A stretch of 64,000 bases of DNA from Oxytricha trifallax (GCA_000711775.1 ARYC01002009.1:25927-89926); one strand, 5' to 3'. Shown: positions 12,600-26,299, numbered from the stretch's first letter. Program-made: numbers and translations. Notes: generated by a model not told the origin, from the letters alone.

Positions 12600-13962
12600 G
12601 ATTGACATTTTATTTTTTAAATTATGGATTTCTCAATCAAATAAATACCTAATAGAAAAACAAAGAATTTCTGCGATATAACTTTAGTCCCCAAATAAAC
12701 AAGAATTACAAACTGAAGAGTAGAAATAAACTGATTTATTTACAGGGTTGCAGCAAGATTAATTCAATAATCAAGGGTATTTTAGTTTTGATACTAACAA
12801 AAACGTGAGTTCAGATGATACATCAGTTATTGATGATTTACTTAAAACCAATCATCAAAGTAATTTTTTATAATTTAAAATTTGCTAAATAATTTAGTTT
12901 GATTATAAATATATTTTGAGAACGCTTCAAATACTCAGGATATCTTTTAATAGTTGAACTTAAATAAAATTATTACATTAAAATGTTAATTTATTTCTAG
13001 CTTTAGAAGTTCTTATAACATTTCGAAACTTTCAATTAATATACTTTATTTTCTTAAGTCAGTCGTATATCCCTTTGAGAGATCTGCTAAAACTCTGTTT
13101 AATTCAAATCTTTGATTATTTTTTAATTAAGTATATTTTATTTGAACTTAAATAAAAATGCATCAGTAACACCAAACGCTGAGGATTTTTTCTCTTTCGA
13201 TACGAATAAGCAAGGAAGCTAACCTGCAAATGCATTTGATGGTTTTGATGATTTCTAAACTAATAACTACAAAAACATCTCTCAATCATACATCCCATCA
13301 ATTATTAATAAAGATATCGCGTAGGATAATCAAAATGATACCAATGATCTTGACATCATGAGTTATGTCAGATCAAATATATATTACGTTATTTTGGTAA
13401 ATCAATTGTTTCGTTTTTAGTTTTTAAATGAATAATAAGATTTTAATATGAAATTATTAGTAATAAACCATAGTGATTTTAATTAATTTAATTAAAGATC
13501 TAATCCCTCAAATTCAATGAAAACTTAAATGCCCATGAAAAATCGTGTATAAAACAATTAAGAAGATGTCTGCGTCTCACAACTCCTCGATCAGGATAAA
13601 AAGTTCATTCCTAGAAGAAGCAATGTGGTGTTCCTTAAACATGGAGATGGTACCCTCTAGAAAGACTTCGCTGAGTTGATCAATAACTACATCGAAGAAA
13701 AAGATTAACAAATTTATTTAGATTTATTGGAGATTACTAGCCACTTTTTACTATATATCGGGGGGAGTTAAATAAGCTTTATTGCCATAGTCTTACAATA
13801 AATAATATAATTAAATAATACAAATTATAAGATGAGAGTGTTGAGGGACAAAATAATTCAAATGAGGATTCTTAAAGCAATGATAGTGACAATAATGAAG
13901 ATAAAATAAAAGAAAAATCTAAAAATTAGAAAGATGAAGATGATCATTTCAAATTTGACTGA
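12600..13962 (+). CDS. Asn/Gln/Asp-rich protein of unknown function
   Basis: Open segments at 12640-12870, 13150-13390, 13500-13770 and 13825-13962 are separated by AT-rich gaps. Features include DLFTGLQQDQ, FFSFDTNKQG, AFDGFDDF and an acidic Ser/Asn tail ending HFKFD at TGA 13960-13962. DxF/FDxF-like motifs recall clathrin-adaptor-binding tails, but this is weak. The third segment (HGDGTLQKDFAELINNYIEE) is predicted helical. The start codon is not fixed: ATG 12624 is in another frame from the following segment. I do not recognise the family. Confidence 0.5.
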
Positions 13963-14416
13963 TAGAATCTTTCATTAAAGAATACTCTCTATACATGAGA
14001 ACTGGTTTGAATAAGGTATCATAAACAATTATAAAAATCATAAAAATTTATCATACATTGAACTAATTTCCTTTTATATATTCCTTTACTAATAATATAT
14101 AAATATAAGTTTTCTAAAAATGCAAAACTTATTAAAACTCATTAATCTTTTTAATATAAGTAAAATAACATTTAAATCCCAAATAATATTTTAAGTCTTT
14201 TTATCGCAGTAGGTAAATTATATATAAATTTACATAATTATCATTATAACTTGTAAATTTACTGCTTAATATATAAATGATTTTAGTTTTACTTTTATTA
14301 TCATAAAAGAAATATAAATACTATATTCTATTTTTATTTTTTTCAATTTTTAGAATTATTTCCCTCAAATTTTTTTATGTGACTTTGAGGTTTATATCTA
14401 ATTTTAATATTTAAAA

Positions 14417-17400
14417 ATGCAAAATTTATCATTAAACAATCCTCGATCTTCGATGTCACTTAATTAGTCCATGTTTAACTATAGTTAGAGCACTACAGCC
14501 TCACCTGACAAAAGAATGAAAATTAGTAAATCTTAGAATAGATATTTTTCCATTAAATTTTTTTCTAAGGAAAATTATATTCATTAGAATAGAATTATTC
14601 TTATTAAACTTTTTTCTATTAAATGATATAACTTATATTTAATGAGTTTTCTAAGATATTTTACAGCTTAAAGCGTGGAAAATTTTATAGAAAATTTAAG
14701 CGGGGATAGACAGGCATTTCTTATGTTTAAAGAATAAGCCATGAAGAAAGGCATTATAGAATAAGAAAGTTTACCCAAATTGCATCATAGTTACTATAAT
14801 AAGTACATTAAACCTGTCAATGATTCTAGCTTTAGAAAATAAAAACATTGCATTATTGAATAAATTATTTTTATGATATATATTTGATAATTTTTTATCC
14901 AAATTTTAGGCAATTTACAAGTTTTTATATAAATATGTTTCATTGATCCAGCAATATTATGACATGAATTTTCAAGTAAATCTCAAGATAAACTAAGTCA
15001 GATTATATAAGTATAAATATGAGAGATCTGCTTAGAAAAAATCACGAAGATAAGTTATAAAGTTATATGGATAGTGGTGAAGAATAAGAATTCGATGGCT
15101 AAATTATCAAATAAAAAACGAATAAGTTTCAAGAAAAACCTGATAATAAACTGTAAAATATTCCAAAAAGCTAGCATAAAATATAAAAAATTACTAGTTT
15201 TTTAATATACTAATTCTCATAGGTGTATTATTTAATTATTTAAATATTTAAAAGCTTAAATCTATCAACAGAAAGAGTAGTACAAAAGATGAAATTATAT
15301 GGTGACGAAAGCAATGAAAAACAAAAACCAGAAATAAAATTGAACAGTCGGCTGTTCAGAGCAAATTAATAAAAAAATAACATCAGCATAAATTTCAAGA
15401 AAAATGATGGATTACAGTAAAAATCAAGAGAAGGAGATGAAACTATGAAAACTGCTTTAAACTTACCAACTAATTCACATTAAGCCAGTATAGACGGTTC
15501 GTTCTTAAAAATCTATTTAAATTTACATAAAAAAATATTTAAAATTATCTTGGAAACACCAGTTGGAGGTTTGAATAACAAAAGTAACCTCAAACTCCCA
15601 AAACACCTTCCCGAATTAAATTTCAACAAAAAACAGTTCAGCGTTAACTCTTCAAACACTCCTGTTGAGAATGAAACATTAAAATAAATCTCAATACAAA
15701 ATTAAAAACTGATTTCCAAAAAATAGAGTGTCAATAGTTCTATTGAGAAGGGATCGTATATTTTGCAGTAGCCCAAGTAAATAAGAGATTTTAGTGTCAA
15801 AATACACGCATAGAAAACTATATTGGGGTAACTAGTGGGAAACAATGAAACTTCATAGAATTAATATTGCCAAAGTAAAGTTTATAATAGATTTAACTAT
15901 AAATACGCTTATATTTATTTTGATAATATTAGTAAAGTAGCTTTAGCAAATAAAATGAGATTAAGAATAAAGCTTAATTGAGATAAGAGTTTAATGTGTC
16001 CTCATAAAGCAACAAATATCAATATAAATAGCTTAAAATATTATTATTTTTACTTAATTTAGCCTAACTTTAATTAAGAATTATCTTATCAAGTGTCAAT
16101 AGATGAGTCTTAATTATTTCAAGAAAGCAATGTTAGAACATAAAACTAGAATTAAATTTCTTAGACTTTCAAAAGCAGCAGTAACTACTAAAATTAATAG
16201 AATCAGTTATCATATTAGTAATCTATTATCGGAAGCAGTTAATAATATTAAGAAAATTTGTTACTAAGTTAGAAAGCTATGAGTAGGGGTACAACTAAAA
16301 ATTATAGCGTCAAACATGCTGGAATAATGGGAAGTTAAAAAGTTAAAAATTTGACATTAGATAGGAAAGATCCCACTTTGCTTACTCATTTTAATTGACT
16401 ATAAAATTCATTTAATTTTTCATTTTTATGAAATTCATTTTAGTTTTGTATCAATAGAAAGGAAACTAAACAAAGGGAAACTTAGGGATTATCTTGTTAA
16501 AAGGTACAAAGAATTTATGGGAGAGAGGATCATGAAATATATGATGCCATTCTTCAATAACTTTACAATTTATCATGATCTTAACTAGTACTGCGAATCT
16601 ATTGAAGCTTTTGCAAATCAAGATATTTCAGTAAACTTTCTTTTCATTTTCTTAAAAATGTTTATTATAGATGCTTAGGTAGTTCACTTTTAAAATCATA
16701 GATATCAACAACGATAGAAAGCTATCTGAAAATGACATGTTTTAATTAATGAAGTACTGTTCAAATAAATAATCTAGTCAGAGCGGCTTCAAAATGCCTG
16801 AATAAACTGATCTATTTATGGAAGTTTTCTCTGGAGATGTTGTGAAAATAGTCAAGCATATAAATCTGAAGAAGAGTGGCAAACTTCAAGACATTAAAAT
16901 TCGAAAGTTTGAATCTAAATCTTCATATTAAGATCAATAAGATGAAAGCTATGAGAACATAGAGGAGCAAAGTTCATTTAATAAATCCAACAAATATAAA
17001 AAGAACTAGACGCTCATGAAGTAAGGGTTTCAGGGATCGATTAGACTCAATCAATAATTGCGTTAGCAATCAAGTTTGTTTCAATAAAATAGGTAGGGTT
17101 CAAGTTTAGATCGATCATTTCATCAAGAAGAAAATACTCATAATGTGAATAAGTCAATTGACAGCTAATTTTTCGATAAACAGTCAGGCAGAAGCTTGCA
17201 TAAAAAGAATAAAGATTAAAATTCTTAAAGAAAAATTAACAATAAACAGGGAAGAGAAGAAATTTAGATTTTTATTCCCAAAAAGGATGAGAGTTAAATT
17301 GAGGGGTTCCTTACTTCATCAGAATTTAACTAAGTCAATTTAAAAAATTTAATACCTAAGTTTATTGATGATTTGATTCATTATTTAACTGGCAAGCATA

Positions 17401-18496
17401 TTATTCGATAACAATTCCTTGTTTAGGCTTCAGATTAATAAATTTAAGAACCAAATTAAATTCCTACTTCTCAAATTGTAGGTTTTAATGATAGTTTCTT
17501 TGATTAAGATCTTAATTAAATTAAAAACAGCATGACTGCAGAGGAATTTCAATAATATCTATTAGCTTTCAAGAGGTTTTTAAAAGTGGATTTATCCGAT
17601 AAAAAAGCTTAGTAACACTTTAAAGAAGCTAGTGTCTTCTTAACTGAAAAAATAATTCTAGATAATATGAGTTGCTTGTTTGGCTATTAGAATCTTTTTC
17701 TTGGGAAGTTACTCTATCTCTTGCTTAGTAGAGGCTTTGATAAATCCAAAATTTATCTCTCTAGATTTATAACTGTCTTATAACCGCTTAAAAACGAAGA
17801 TATGAGTTTTTCACATGCGAAATTTGTATTTAAATTACTAGATTTAGACCGAGATGAAGAGCTTAACATTCTTAATTTACTAACTCTCTATTAAAATATA
17901 CCACCTTCTTCATTAGTGGGTCAAGAAATTTCCAGGTAAGTTGAAACTATTCTCCCTTCAAAATAAATCTCATTTTTAAAAATAGATTGGTGGAGTTCAT
18001 ATTTGAGGAAAATATAACTTCAAAGAGAGTGACAAGGAAGCCAATTATTGACATCGAATGTTTTAAGAGACTGCTACCTAATTCAATACTCAAAGATGAA
18101 TTGTAAAAAAATAAAACCTAATAAAATTCTACAATTTTTTCCTTATTCATTTATGAATTAAGGTACAAAATATTTGGAATCCTACCATAAAAAAAGCAAG
18201 CCACATATGATCCTGCTCATTTTCTAAATATTTTCGAGCCTATGCCTGAATTCCAAACTCAAAACAGTTACTTATTCAGAGACCTGGAATCTGAAGAAGA
18301 GCAGAGTTATGGTCAGAGAGGCTTTGGCAAAAACATGGACAAAAACTTATTTTAACTACTCAAATTTTACAATAAATATTATAATAAAAAAGAGAGTGGT
18401 GAAACAAATTCTAAATAAGGTAGAGTGAAAGACTCCCCAGAAGAATAAAAATCATAGAAAAATAAAGACAAATACAATCAAATATAGAGTAATTGA
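14417..18496 (+). CDS. large EF-hand protein
   Basis: Starts MQNLSLNNPRSSMS at 14417 and ends at TGA 18494-18496. Several segments are separated by AT-rich gaps. GT-AG introns are visible at about 16630-16670 and 17936-17988. Two EF-hand-like loops are seen: FKIIDINNDRKLSENDM near 16690 and FKLLDLDRDEELNILNL near 17830. Long Gln/Ser-rich linkers lie between them. The 15000-16400 part is low-complexity and its frame joins were not resolved. It is likely a calcium-responsive regulatory or cytoskeletal protein; the exact family is unknown. The stop lies only 15 bp before a TBE-like element. Confidence 0.72.
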
Positions 18497-18574
18497 AAAT
18501 TGAACATAAAATTATCAAATATCAAAGAATTTAGGTTGGTTGTATAAATTAATTAATTGAATAAAATATATTTA

Positions 18575-19623
18575 ATGAAGTACAAAAAGTATTTTTCTGA
18601 AGACAATATTAAGTTTATAAGACTGTTGAGATTTGGATCAAATTAGTATAGCAAGGATTCTAAGTTGTTTATGAAAATTAAAGAGATAAGAAAAGTTACA
18701 GGATTTAAGGAAAGCTTAATCAACAGAATAATAAAACTAATAAAAACCTCAAATGACAATGAAAAGTAACAATACAAAGAACAATCTAAATTAGATCATT
18801 TTGATTTGGAATACTTGGTCTCAAGAAATACTTTATAAGCTTAAAAGCATTTATCGTTATAAAAGAGAGCTCTGTTATTTCATAGGACTTTTCCGGAAAA
18901 GAAAGTTACTAAATAACAGCTTTACAGAATATATAAGGATCATGGAATAAGTTTCAAAAGCACAAGGTCAGACTATTTCATAACAGAAAAAAAGAAGTAA
19001 AACATTTTAAATATTTAGTAATAGACATACCCTTAATTAATAAAAATGTCAGAAAAAGAAGAAAACATCGTCTATCTCGATGAAACTATTTTTAAAGCTC
19101 ATAGTGTAAGAATAAAATCTTGGTCAAGAAAATATGAAAACCAAGTACTAAATAAAGAGGGACTTTGTGTTGATACGTTAGCAGCTGCTGTCATTATAAG
19201 TGGAAAGTTTGGACTAGAGCAGTTTGTTATAAAGTAGAAGTCAATTAAACTCCCAGATCTTTAACTTCTGATTGATAAACTTTGAGATAGGTATGAGGGA
19301 AAGTAATTAACAATATTTTAGACAACTTAAGAGCTCATCATTCGAAGTTATTATAAGAGCAAGTTTTAAAATATGGATGGAAGTTGCTTTTTAATAGCCC
19401 TTACTCATCTAAGTATAATTGCATAGAAATGGTTTTTTCAAGAGTAAGGAAGCATTATACATAAACTTTATGTCAACATGATTTTAAGGTGAATAATAAA
19501 ACAAACTATTTCTTTGTGGAGAAATCTATAACATAAATTCAAACAAAAGATTGCAAAAATAGTGAAAGAAGGTGCTTAGATATGATGCGTGCTTTATTAC
19601 ATAAGACATAAATAATTAATTGA
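18575..19623 (+). pseudogene. TBE-type DDE transposase (42-kDa class), broken
   Basis: From ATG 18575 an N-terminal helix-turn-helix-like part precedes the catalytic region. Candidate acidic residues lie in YLDETIFKAHS, LDNLRAHHS and NCIEMVFSRV, a DDE order as in the IS630/Tc1/mariner superfamily. There is an in-frame TGA near 19280 (after LLIDKL), and a one-base shift near 19318 is needed to reach LDNLRAHH. The total length (1049 nt) is one short of a multiple of three, consistent with a single-base deletion in a 350-codon ORF. Confidence 0.82.
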
Positions 19624-19779
19624 CTTAAACTTTATGTTATTAAAATTAATTTATGTCACATATTAAATTGCATTCTTTTGCCTGGTGGGCTTTTCATAAT
19701 TTATGAGTCATTGTTTATGTGCATAAAATTTTAATTATGTTGCTGTATTTACATAGGCCTCTCTATTTCTGAAACAATC

Positions 19780-20410
19780 TCAAAATCTTTTCCGTTTTTT
19801 GTTCTACTTTCTCCCTGAACTGATCTTTAACATCGATAAGGCCTTTCCTTTTTTTTCTAAAATAAAGTATACATAAATTTATGTATTTATAACTTACTGG
19901 AGTATCTGGAAATAGATTGAATTTCTTTGAGTAATTCTTCATTTATTTGAATAGTTTCTTTCTATTCTTCATCAGCTTAGCCTGTGTATCTAACATTCTG
20001 CTGGTTCTGGACAAGCTAGGTAATGAACTCATTCTTTAGTGTACCTAGTATTCCAAAGAAGAAGTGCTTGTCAGGTAGCTCCTTTATGTCATCGTAAATT
20101 CCTAGGTATTTGCTTACAGCTTCATCATTTTTAATTAGGTCATAAATATTTGCTACAGAGAGCTCTGGGAAGTTAGGAACATTGACATAAATTATGTCTG
20201 CAGATTTAATGAGCTCTTTCTTGTAGCTCAATACATCTTTAATGAACCTCATAGTAGTCTTTTTAAACTAGGCATGTGATATCCCACTAAAGTTGTTAAG
20301 TTAAGAAAATTACATGAATATTTGAAGTGACACCACCAGTCTTGTTTGGTATTCAGATGTCCCTCCAGCTACTTAATGTTTATGTTCACGAAATTCCTGT
20401 TACTTTCCAT
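19780..20410 (-). pseudogene. TBE 22-kDa-type ORF
   Basis: The minus-strand frame includes ELPDKHFFFGILGTLKNEF. It matches LPERSFFFGVLGTLRESY in the second TBE of this window, so the two ORFs are homologous. A GT-AG intron (about 19863-19903) is predicted before a Lys-rich tail ending at TGA 19782-19780. A frame change lies near 20255, between a possible start at 20410 and the main ORF. The function of this TBE protein is unknown. Confidence 0.7.
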
Positions 20411-20940
20411 TAGCCTTATAAGTCTATTTAATATGAATTTAATATAAAATACTTCAGACTTAAATATTTCTAGTAAGAATGAAAAGTTTAAGTCCTTTAA
20501 TTTAATTCGCTTATACTATATATTAATCAAATTTGATTGGTTATACTTTACTTTATAGATTTTACTTTGTCTGAAGTAATTTAACGCAATAACTTTTAGG
20601 AACATAAAAAATTGTCAACAAAAGTTTATGTATGAGTGCGATAACACATTTTTATTGTTCCAAATCCTATATTCCCAAACAAATGATATTACTTTATCAC
20701 AGTATGATTGATTGTGATTATATTTGAAGTTAAGAATTTTCAAAAGTTAAAACCCAAGAACCCCTCCATTGAAAAAGCGTATGTCCCCTGGGGACAAATA
20801 GGGGACATAAACTTTATGTACCAAGGGGTTTCTGGTTTAGTAATATTTTATTTGACCACAATTTTAAGATTATTTTAGTTAACATAATTTAACCTATTTA
20901 ATATAAGCTTTTAATTAATAAATTTCTCAAAATTTTAAAT

Positions 20941-22463
20941 ATGGAATCATCTTCATTGTCATCAGTCTATTCAAATTCAAGCTCGTCTTAGGATTCAGAA
21001 GAGTCTAAAACAAAATTTATTGGTAACATTTTTATACATAAACATTTATTGACAGGAAACAAAATTGTAACTTGAAAGCATAAACTCTACAAAGAATACA
21101 TGGAAACATGGATCAATAGAAGAAAGAGTAGAGCAAAAGCACTAAACAAAAAACCTCAAAAATTCACAAAATGTGGGATTTGCAAATAAGTGTACACTCC
21201 AGTAGAATTAAAAAGACATAAAAAAGTTCACTCTAGAAACTAAGGTTCATTCTCCTAACTTAAGCGACAAGGAAAATATGAATGTGCGGTGTGCCAGCAA
21301 AAAGAATTGAAAGCTTAAAATTTTGTTGATAAAGATTGCTTGCTCGTTAATTTATGTTCACACAGTTCAGAAGAATTAACTTTGGCACAATACTCTAACA
21401 TAGTACTAAATATTTATATATTAAATTCTTTTAGACAATCAAGTAGATTGAATGCATCAATGCAAAACACTCTTCAAGCAACTATGTAGATGTTCCCTGT
21501 CAAGCTTCATGAATTTCAAATTCATAATAAGCAAATATAATGCTGAATTCAAATGAAAATTTCAACATTAATCTAGAAGAAAGTGTCGTAATACTGGAAT
21601 AATCAAGCCAGAAAAAAATTAAATAAATTAAAGAATTGAATGAGAAAGACTAATTAAACCCTTTTACTGACTTTTGTTAAATGGTAAAATGGGAACTAAA
21701 AGCAGTTTTTGAAATTTCCTCATAAATGGGAGTACTTTTTTATGATTAAAATGAATTTAATCAGCTAGATGGAGACTTGCGTATTTATCTGAAAAAAGAT
21801 TTGAATGAAGACCTAAATAAAGTGACAAGACTCTTGAATGAATTCAAATTAATGAGTCTGATTAAAGGAAATCAAGCTGATTATCTTGATTGTATTATTG
21901 GAGTATGCTTTGATGATACTAATGTTTATATTAAAACAAGAGAGAGTGAAACCAACTTATCGCTCATGATTCGGCTAGACAATATAAAATCGAAGAGGTA
22001 GCTAATAGATTCATTAGTTGAAGCTATTAAAGGGCTTCATTCACTGGGAATAACCCATAGGTACCTCACCCCACAAAACATAAAGATTAAGTCACAAGAG
22101 AACCCCTAAATTATCCTAACTAACTTTGCTCATGCCTCAACAATAGACTTCAAATCTTAAATAAGTTAAATGCCTCTGACACTGTATTAACATCCTAACG
22201 ATCTCAAGGAATTAGAAATGTCAGACATTAGACAAGACCTTTATTCTCTTGTCATTATAGTGATTGAATTAACACTGGAAAAATCGTTTAAAATAGACAA
22301 CAAAAAATACTAAGACTCAGGTAGGTTTTTTAGCTATCTTAGAAGATAGTTTAAAGAAGATTAAAATTTTGTTTTATTGCTTAAAAATATAGGGAATAAC
22401 TTTGATTTTATAAGTTCAATTGATGATATTCATTTTTTAGCTACTTAAATTTAATAAAATTGA
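20941..22463 (+). pseudogene. TBE 57-kDa-type zinc-finger/pseudokinase ORF
   Basis: Starts MESSSLSSVYSNSSSSQDS; a short intron near 21020-21055 is likely. C2H2-like CGICKQVYTPVELKRHKKVH is at about 21178 and CAVCQQK follows. The C-terminal part is protein-kinase-like, but the catalytic loop reads HRYLTPQN instead of HRDLKPxN and the DFG position reads TNFA, so it should be inactive. Lesions are an in-frame TGA near 21074 and a one-base frame change near 21540. Ends at TGA 22461-22463. Confidence 0.75.
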
Positions 22464-22512
22464 TGAATTAATTAATTTATACAACCAACATAAATTCTTT
22501 GATATTTGATAA

Positions 22513-23400
22513 ATCGTTGTTATTATAAACTTTTATATTAAAATTTTTGCCGAATAATTTTCATAGTCTTTAATTTTAATTAGTAATTTACAAAATAAAA
22601 TTAATCAGACAAAATATTCAACATTATTCCTTAATATTTAAGAATTTCTATAGAGTGTTAGTTTAATATAATTTCATATAAATATAAATTATTTATCATT
22701 CATTCTGATTATGATGTAATTAAAATATTCAATTGAACTTATTACATTTAACAATTAAAGAATTTCTATAAATATTCTTAATTTGAGTGATCTTGAACTA
22801 TCTCACTTCGAATATATATCAAATATGTAATTATTTTAATTATTAATTATATATTTACAATTCACATCTTAGGCTATAAATTATCAAGAATCTTAACTTA
22901 AATTCACTTCTTTGTTATACTCAGTTTTTTCATAATACTGATCTTTGAATTGAATAGTTATTATATTTTGATTTGAAGCAGTCGAAGATTGAGAAGGGGT
23001 TTAAGGGTCATATAACTACTCTTTTAACTTTTTATTTTCTATTTATTTGACTTGATCATTGGTATTGCAAAAATTTAAATTGAAAATTCTCTATAGGAAA
23101 CTTAATACCTTTTTTTAAAAAACTATGAATTCAAAAATTCTTAATATTTTTAAAAGCATTAAATATCAAGATGAACTTAAATCTAATCGATTATTTCTTA
23201 TAAATTTTTACTATCTGATGTGAACAAAATGACATTTTCATTTTTCTATAATTTCTGATCCTTAAAATCGACTATTTTTTCTTATTTATCAAAAGCAAAC
23301 GTTTACTTATTCATATTCTTGAATAACTTAAATACTGAAATACATATTTTATTGATAAATACAAAAATACTGAGATATAAAGAAATTGGAACGATTACCA
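22513..23400. other. AT-rich spacer without recognisable genes
   Basis: Only simple AT-rich sequence is visible. No frame has protein-like composition and no inverted repeats were noticed beyond the neighbouring elements. Confidence 0.5.
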
Positions 23401-24384
23401 AATTTTAGGGGGAAGTTTCCTGCCCTCGTGCAGTTTACCGCCCTCTATGGAAATTTTATGACAGAAATTAAAATTTATAGTACTTCTTAACCCTATAGAA
23501 AAACATTCTTTAATTAATTTTAAGGTTTATATTTATTCATTGTCTAATTATATATTATAAATATGTTGCACAACTTTTAAATTAATGATATATGTTATAT
23601 TCATTAAATTATAATTATACATGCCAAACACACTTATAATAGCATGATTTACTCATATTATCAACAGTACTTAAAGTAAATGTTAAATAAAAATTATTCA
23701 AACAAATGATCAAGCTTCAGCCTTTGAAATCATTGAAGCTTGAACATTAATTAAGTTATATATTAATATTCATCAAAAGACATTAATTGCTAATTAAGTT
23801 AAGTTTTTAGTATATTTATATTATTTCCTTAAAAAGTTTTAAGATCCTTAAGTATCTAAATATAAATCCATCTGCATTTTTATGGTGCTTTATATTGATT
23901 CCTTAATCAAAATAAATGGACATAAAATAGTTCAAGTGTTATTATAGAACATTATTCTAAATCAATTAAGATTTATTAAATTTACATTTAGAATTAAAGA
24001 TTTTTTATATCAATTAATTATTTTTAAACTATTGTCAAGCTTCAACCTTTTAAAAACGTAAAAGCGAGCTTCAACGTTTTAAAAGGTTGAAGCTTGGTGA
24101 GAGATACATTGATCATTTTAGATCTTGAAATTAAAATTTAATATATATTTTTTAATATTTAAACATATTTTAAAAATGGAAAGTTAAAGTTTTTTTTCCA
24201 TCTTTTCCTTTGTCTGCAGCTAGAAATCTATCTGGCATGGCTTTCTATAAATATTTAAATTTTTTTCATGATAAAAATGAATTATTATGACATAATTGAT
24301 GATAAAGATTTTGAGAAATTTATATAAATTATGTATTAAGCATTAAACTTCCGAAGGTGGCAGGAAACTTCCCACCCCAAATTT
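23401..24384. mobile_element. candidate MITE-like element with short inverted ends
   Basis: The ends AAATTTTAGGGGGAAGTTTC at 23401 and GAAACTTCCCACCCCAAATT (to 24384) are imperfect inverted repeats that include the shared core GGAAGTTTCCTGCC. Two internal palindromic motifs built on CAAGCTTCAAC/GTTGAAGCTTG lie near 23710-23745 and 24035-24096. No ORF is recognised. A target duplication was not identified, so this call is moderate. Confidence 0.45.
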
Positions 24385-24419
24385 ATTGCCATTAAAATAA
24401 TTTTATTTAAAGCTTTAGC

Positions 24420-26299
24420 AATATTATTTGAAACAGTTTAGGTATGACAAATTTCTTAAGGTGATGACAAATGTTTTTAAATTTTCATAATTCTCTATTT
24501 ATTTCTAGTGAAATCAATATTTAAATGTTACTGAGAGAGTTTGTTCTTTAATTTTGGCTGACTTCTTTAAGAAATTTCATCATAATTACAAATATTTTGG
24601 TAATAGGAATCGCTCTGAGAGAGTTGCAATAAACTGTCGTTATGTTCAGTTTATTCATCGTTTTATAATTCATATTCATAATTGAGCAATTACTCTGTAA
24701 AAGAAAATAAATACTAAAAATTTAAAAATAGGAAAAAAGAGGTTAATTAAAGAGTTATACAGATATAAATTTTGAATTTACTGTAAAGTTAATTTGTTCT
24801 TTCCAAACATGACTGATCATAGAATATTTCAACAAATGCACACATTGAGTTTATTTGCACCATCCCACAGTATAAATATTATTCAATATTTGAATGGGAC
24901 AGGTTGGTATCTCAATACACTATGGTAGCATGTTCAACCTTTATTTAGTTTATTATTCTTATGAAATTTAAGGTTTATTTTACATATTCAAAGATAGATT
25001 AGGCACTGATCTAGTATGATTATGTTAAGGAAGTGTTTTTCTAGTTTGAAATGTTGATGAATCGATGTTAAAATATAGGGTTTATCTTATTTGTCTATCT
25101 TTTCTAAACTACTCTGTAACTAAATCAAATAATGCTATTACATTTCAGGTTTATCCTTGCCTCCGAAGATAATTATTTCTTAATTGCTTATTTGATGGCA
25201 CATACCGACATTGAAAAGTGGGCCTTAAGAGTATTCACTATTAACTTTCACAATTTCCCATTCAAATATTTTAGAATTGGTATAGAAACATCTTTCAATT
25301 TAACCTGTTAATTCACGACTTTTTGTTGAGGTTCTTCCCCCAAAAACATATATCCACTGGTTATCAAAAAGATAATTCATAGTATTTTTGGATATATTCA
25401 TAAATTATATTATAAAAGACAAGCTGCACAAGTATCTCTAGCTTAGTTCAAGCTAGAGATGGGATACCACTCATTTGATTAAACTCTATAAAGTTCACAG
25501 TGAGATAATACTTTGAATTATAAAAATGCGCTAAAAAGTAATCAATCAAACATTTTAAATTGTATTGACTCTTCACATTAAACTCAAGTCCTCCAATAAC
25601 TACTATAAATTCATGTTTTGAATCATAGATAGCTGTGTGATGAAATCTTTTTTATATCATACTAGCTTTATCTCTGACTCTTAAGTTTTCTTCTATGTCG
25701 ATTTCGAAAACAGAAGATATAGCTTCCGATGAATACACGTCTTACCCTCCAATGCAAAATATTCTGTTTTCATCGGCTAGTATAGTTCGACTGAAATCTG
25801 GAATAATTCGTGAAATTTCTCGAACTTAAGATTCTTGTGATACCGGGTTGTAGGTTACTACAACATTAGTACCCCAATGAAGATACGGGATCAATGGCTG
25901 AGTTTCACTTTCAAACAAGAATTAATTGCAATCATCTCTTTCAGTCTTTTGCTTTAAGTTCAAAAGCATTTCAATTAGTTTATCTTAATCGATTTTATTC
26001 TCTAAGTTTTGAATCATGGCCTAGGCACATGAATGACTTTCTCCAATAATTTCTTGGCATATAAAACAAATTTTATTAGAGCTATCAAAGTGAAGAGTTT
26101 TTGTTTCTGTCGACTCCTTCGATTGAATAGTAAGAGACTTACGAGCTCTTTTATTTATTTTATTGTTACTATAGTCATTTGATGTGTTTGGGCATCTCAA
26201 ACTCATAATTTAATCGTTTTTTGACACTTTCTTTTTATTTTATTCAAATAAGCAAGATTGAAAGTCGACTTCACTTTTCTTAGAACAGTAAGCTCCCAT
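24420..26299 (-). CDS. kelch-repeat protein with MG... N-terminus
   Basis: ATG at 26299 gives MGAYCSKKSEVD; Gly2 and Cys5 suggest N-myristoylation or palmitoylation (inference). A short Cys/His motif (CFICQEIIGESHSC) follows near residue 75. Kelch-type blades include NRIFCIGGQDVYSSEAISSV, FIVVIGGLE, WIYVFGGRT and EIIIFGGKDKPE, typical of a beta-propeller used in protein binding. AT-rich breaks occur near 25400-25480 and 24710-25140. The C-terminal segment is Gln/Ser-rich and its stop was not located. Confidence 0.8.

Larger units (their letters stand above)
18512..22512. mobile_element. decayed TBE-like transposon, 4.0 kb
   Basis: Terminal inverted repeats of about 47 bp start TTATCAAATATCAAAGAATT at 18512 and end at 22512. 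Inside are the three ORF types of Oxytricha TBE elements: a DDE transposase (+), a 22-kDa-type ORF (-) and a zinc-finger/kinase ORF (+). The size matches TBEs (about 4.1 kb in the family). Unlike the TBE at 43.4 kb, no CCCCAAAA repeats are present at its ends, and no clear target duplication is visible. All three ORFs have lesions or frame changes, so the copy appears old. Confidence 0.85.

Noticed and set aside
23401-24384. CRISPR or tandem-repeat array
   Set aside because: The repeats are a few inverted motifs, not regularly spaced direct repeats, and the genome is a ciliate's.
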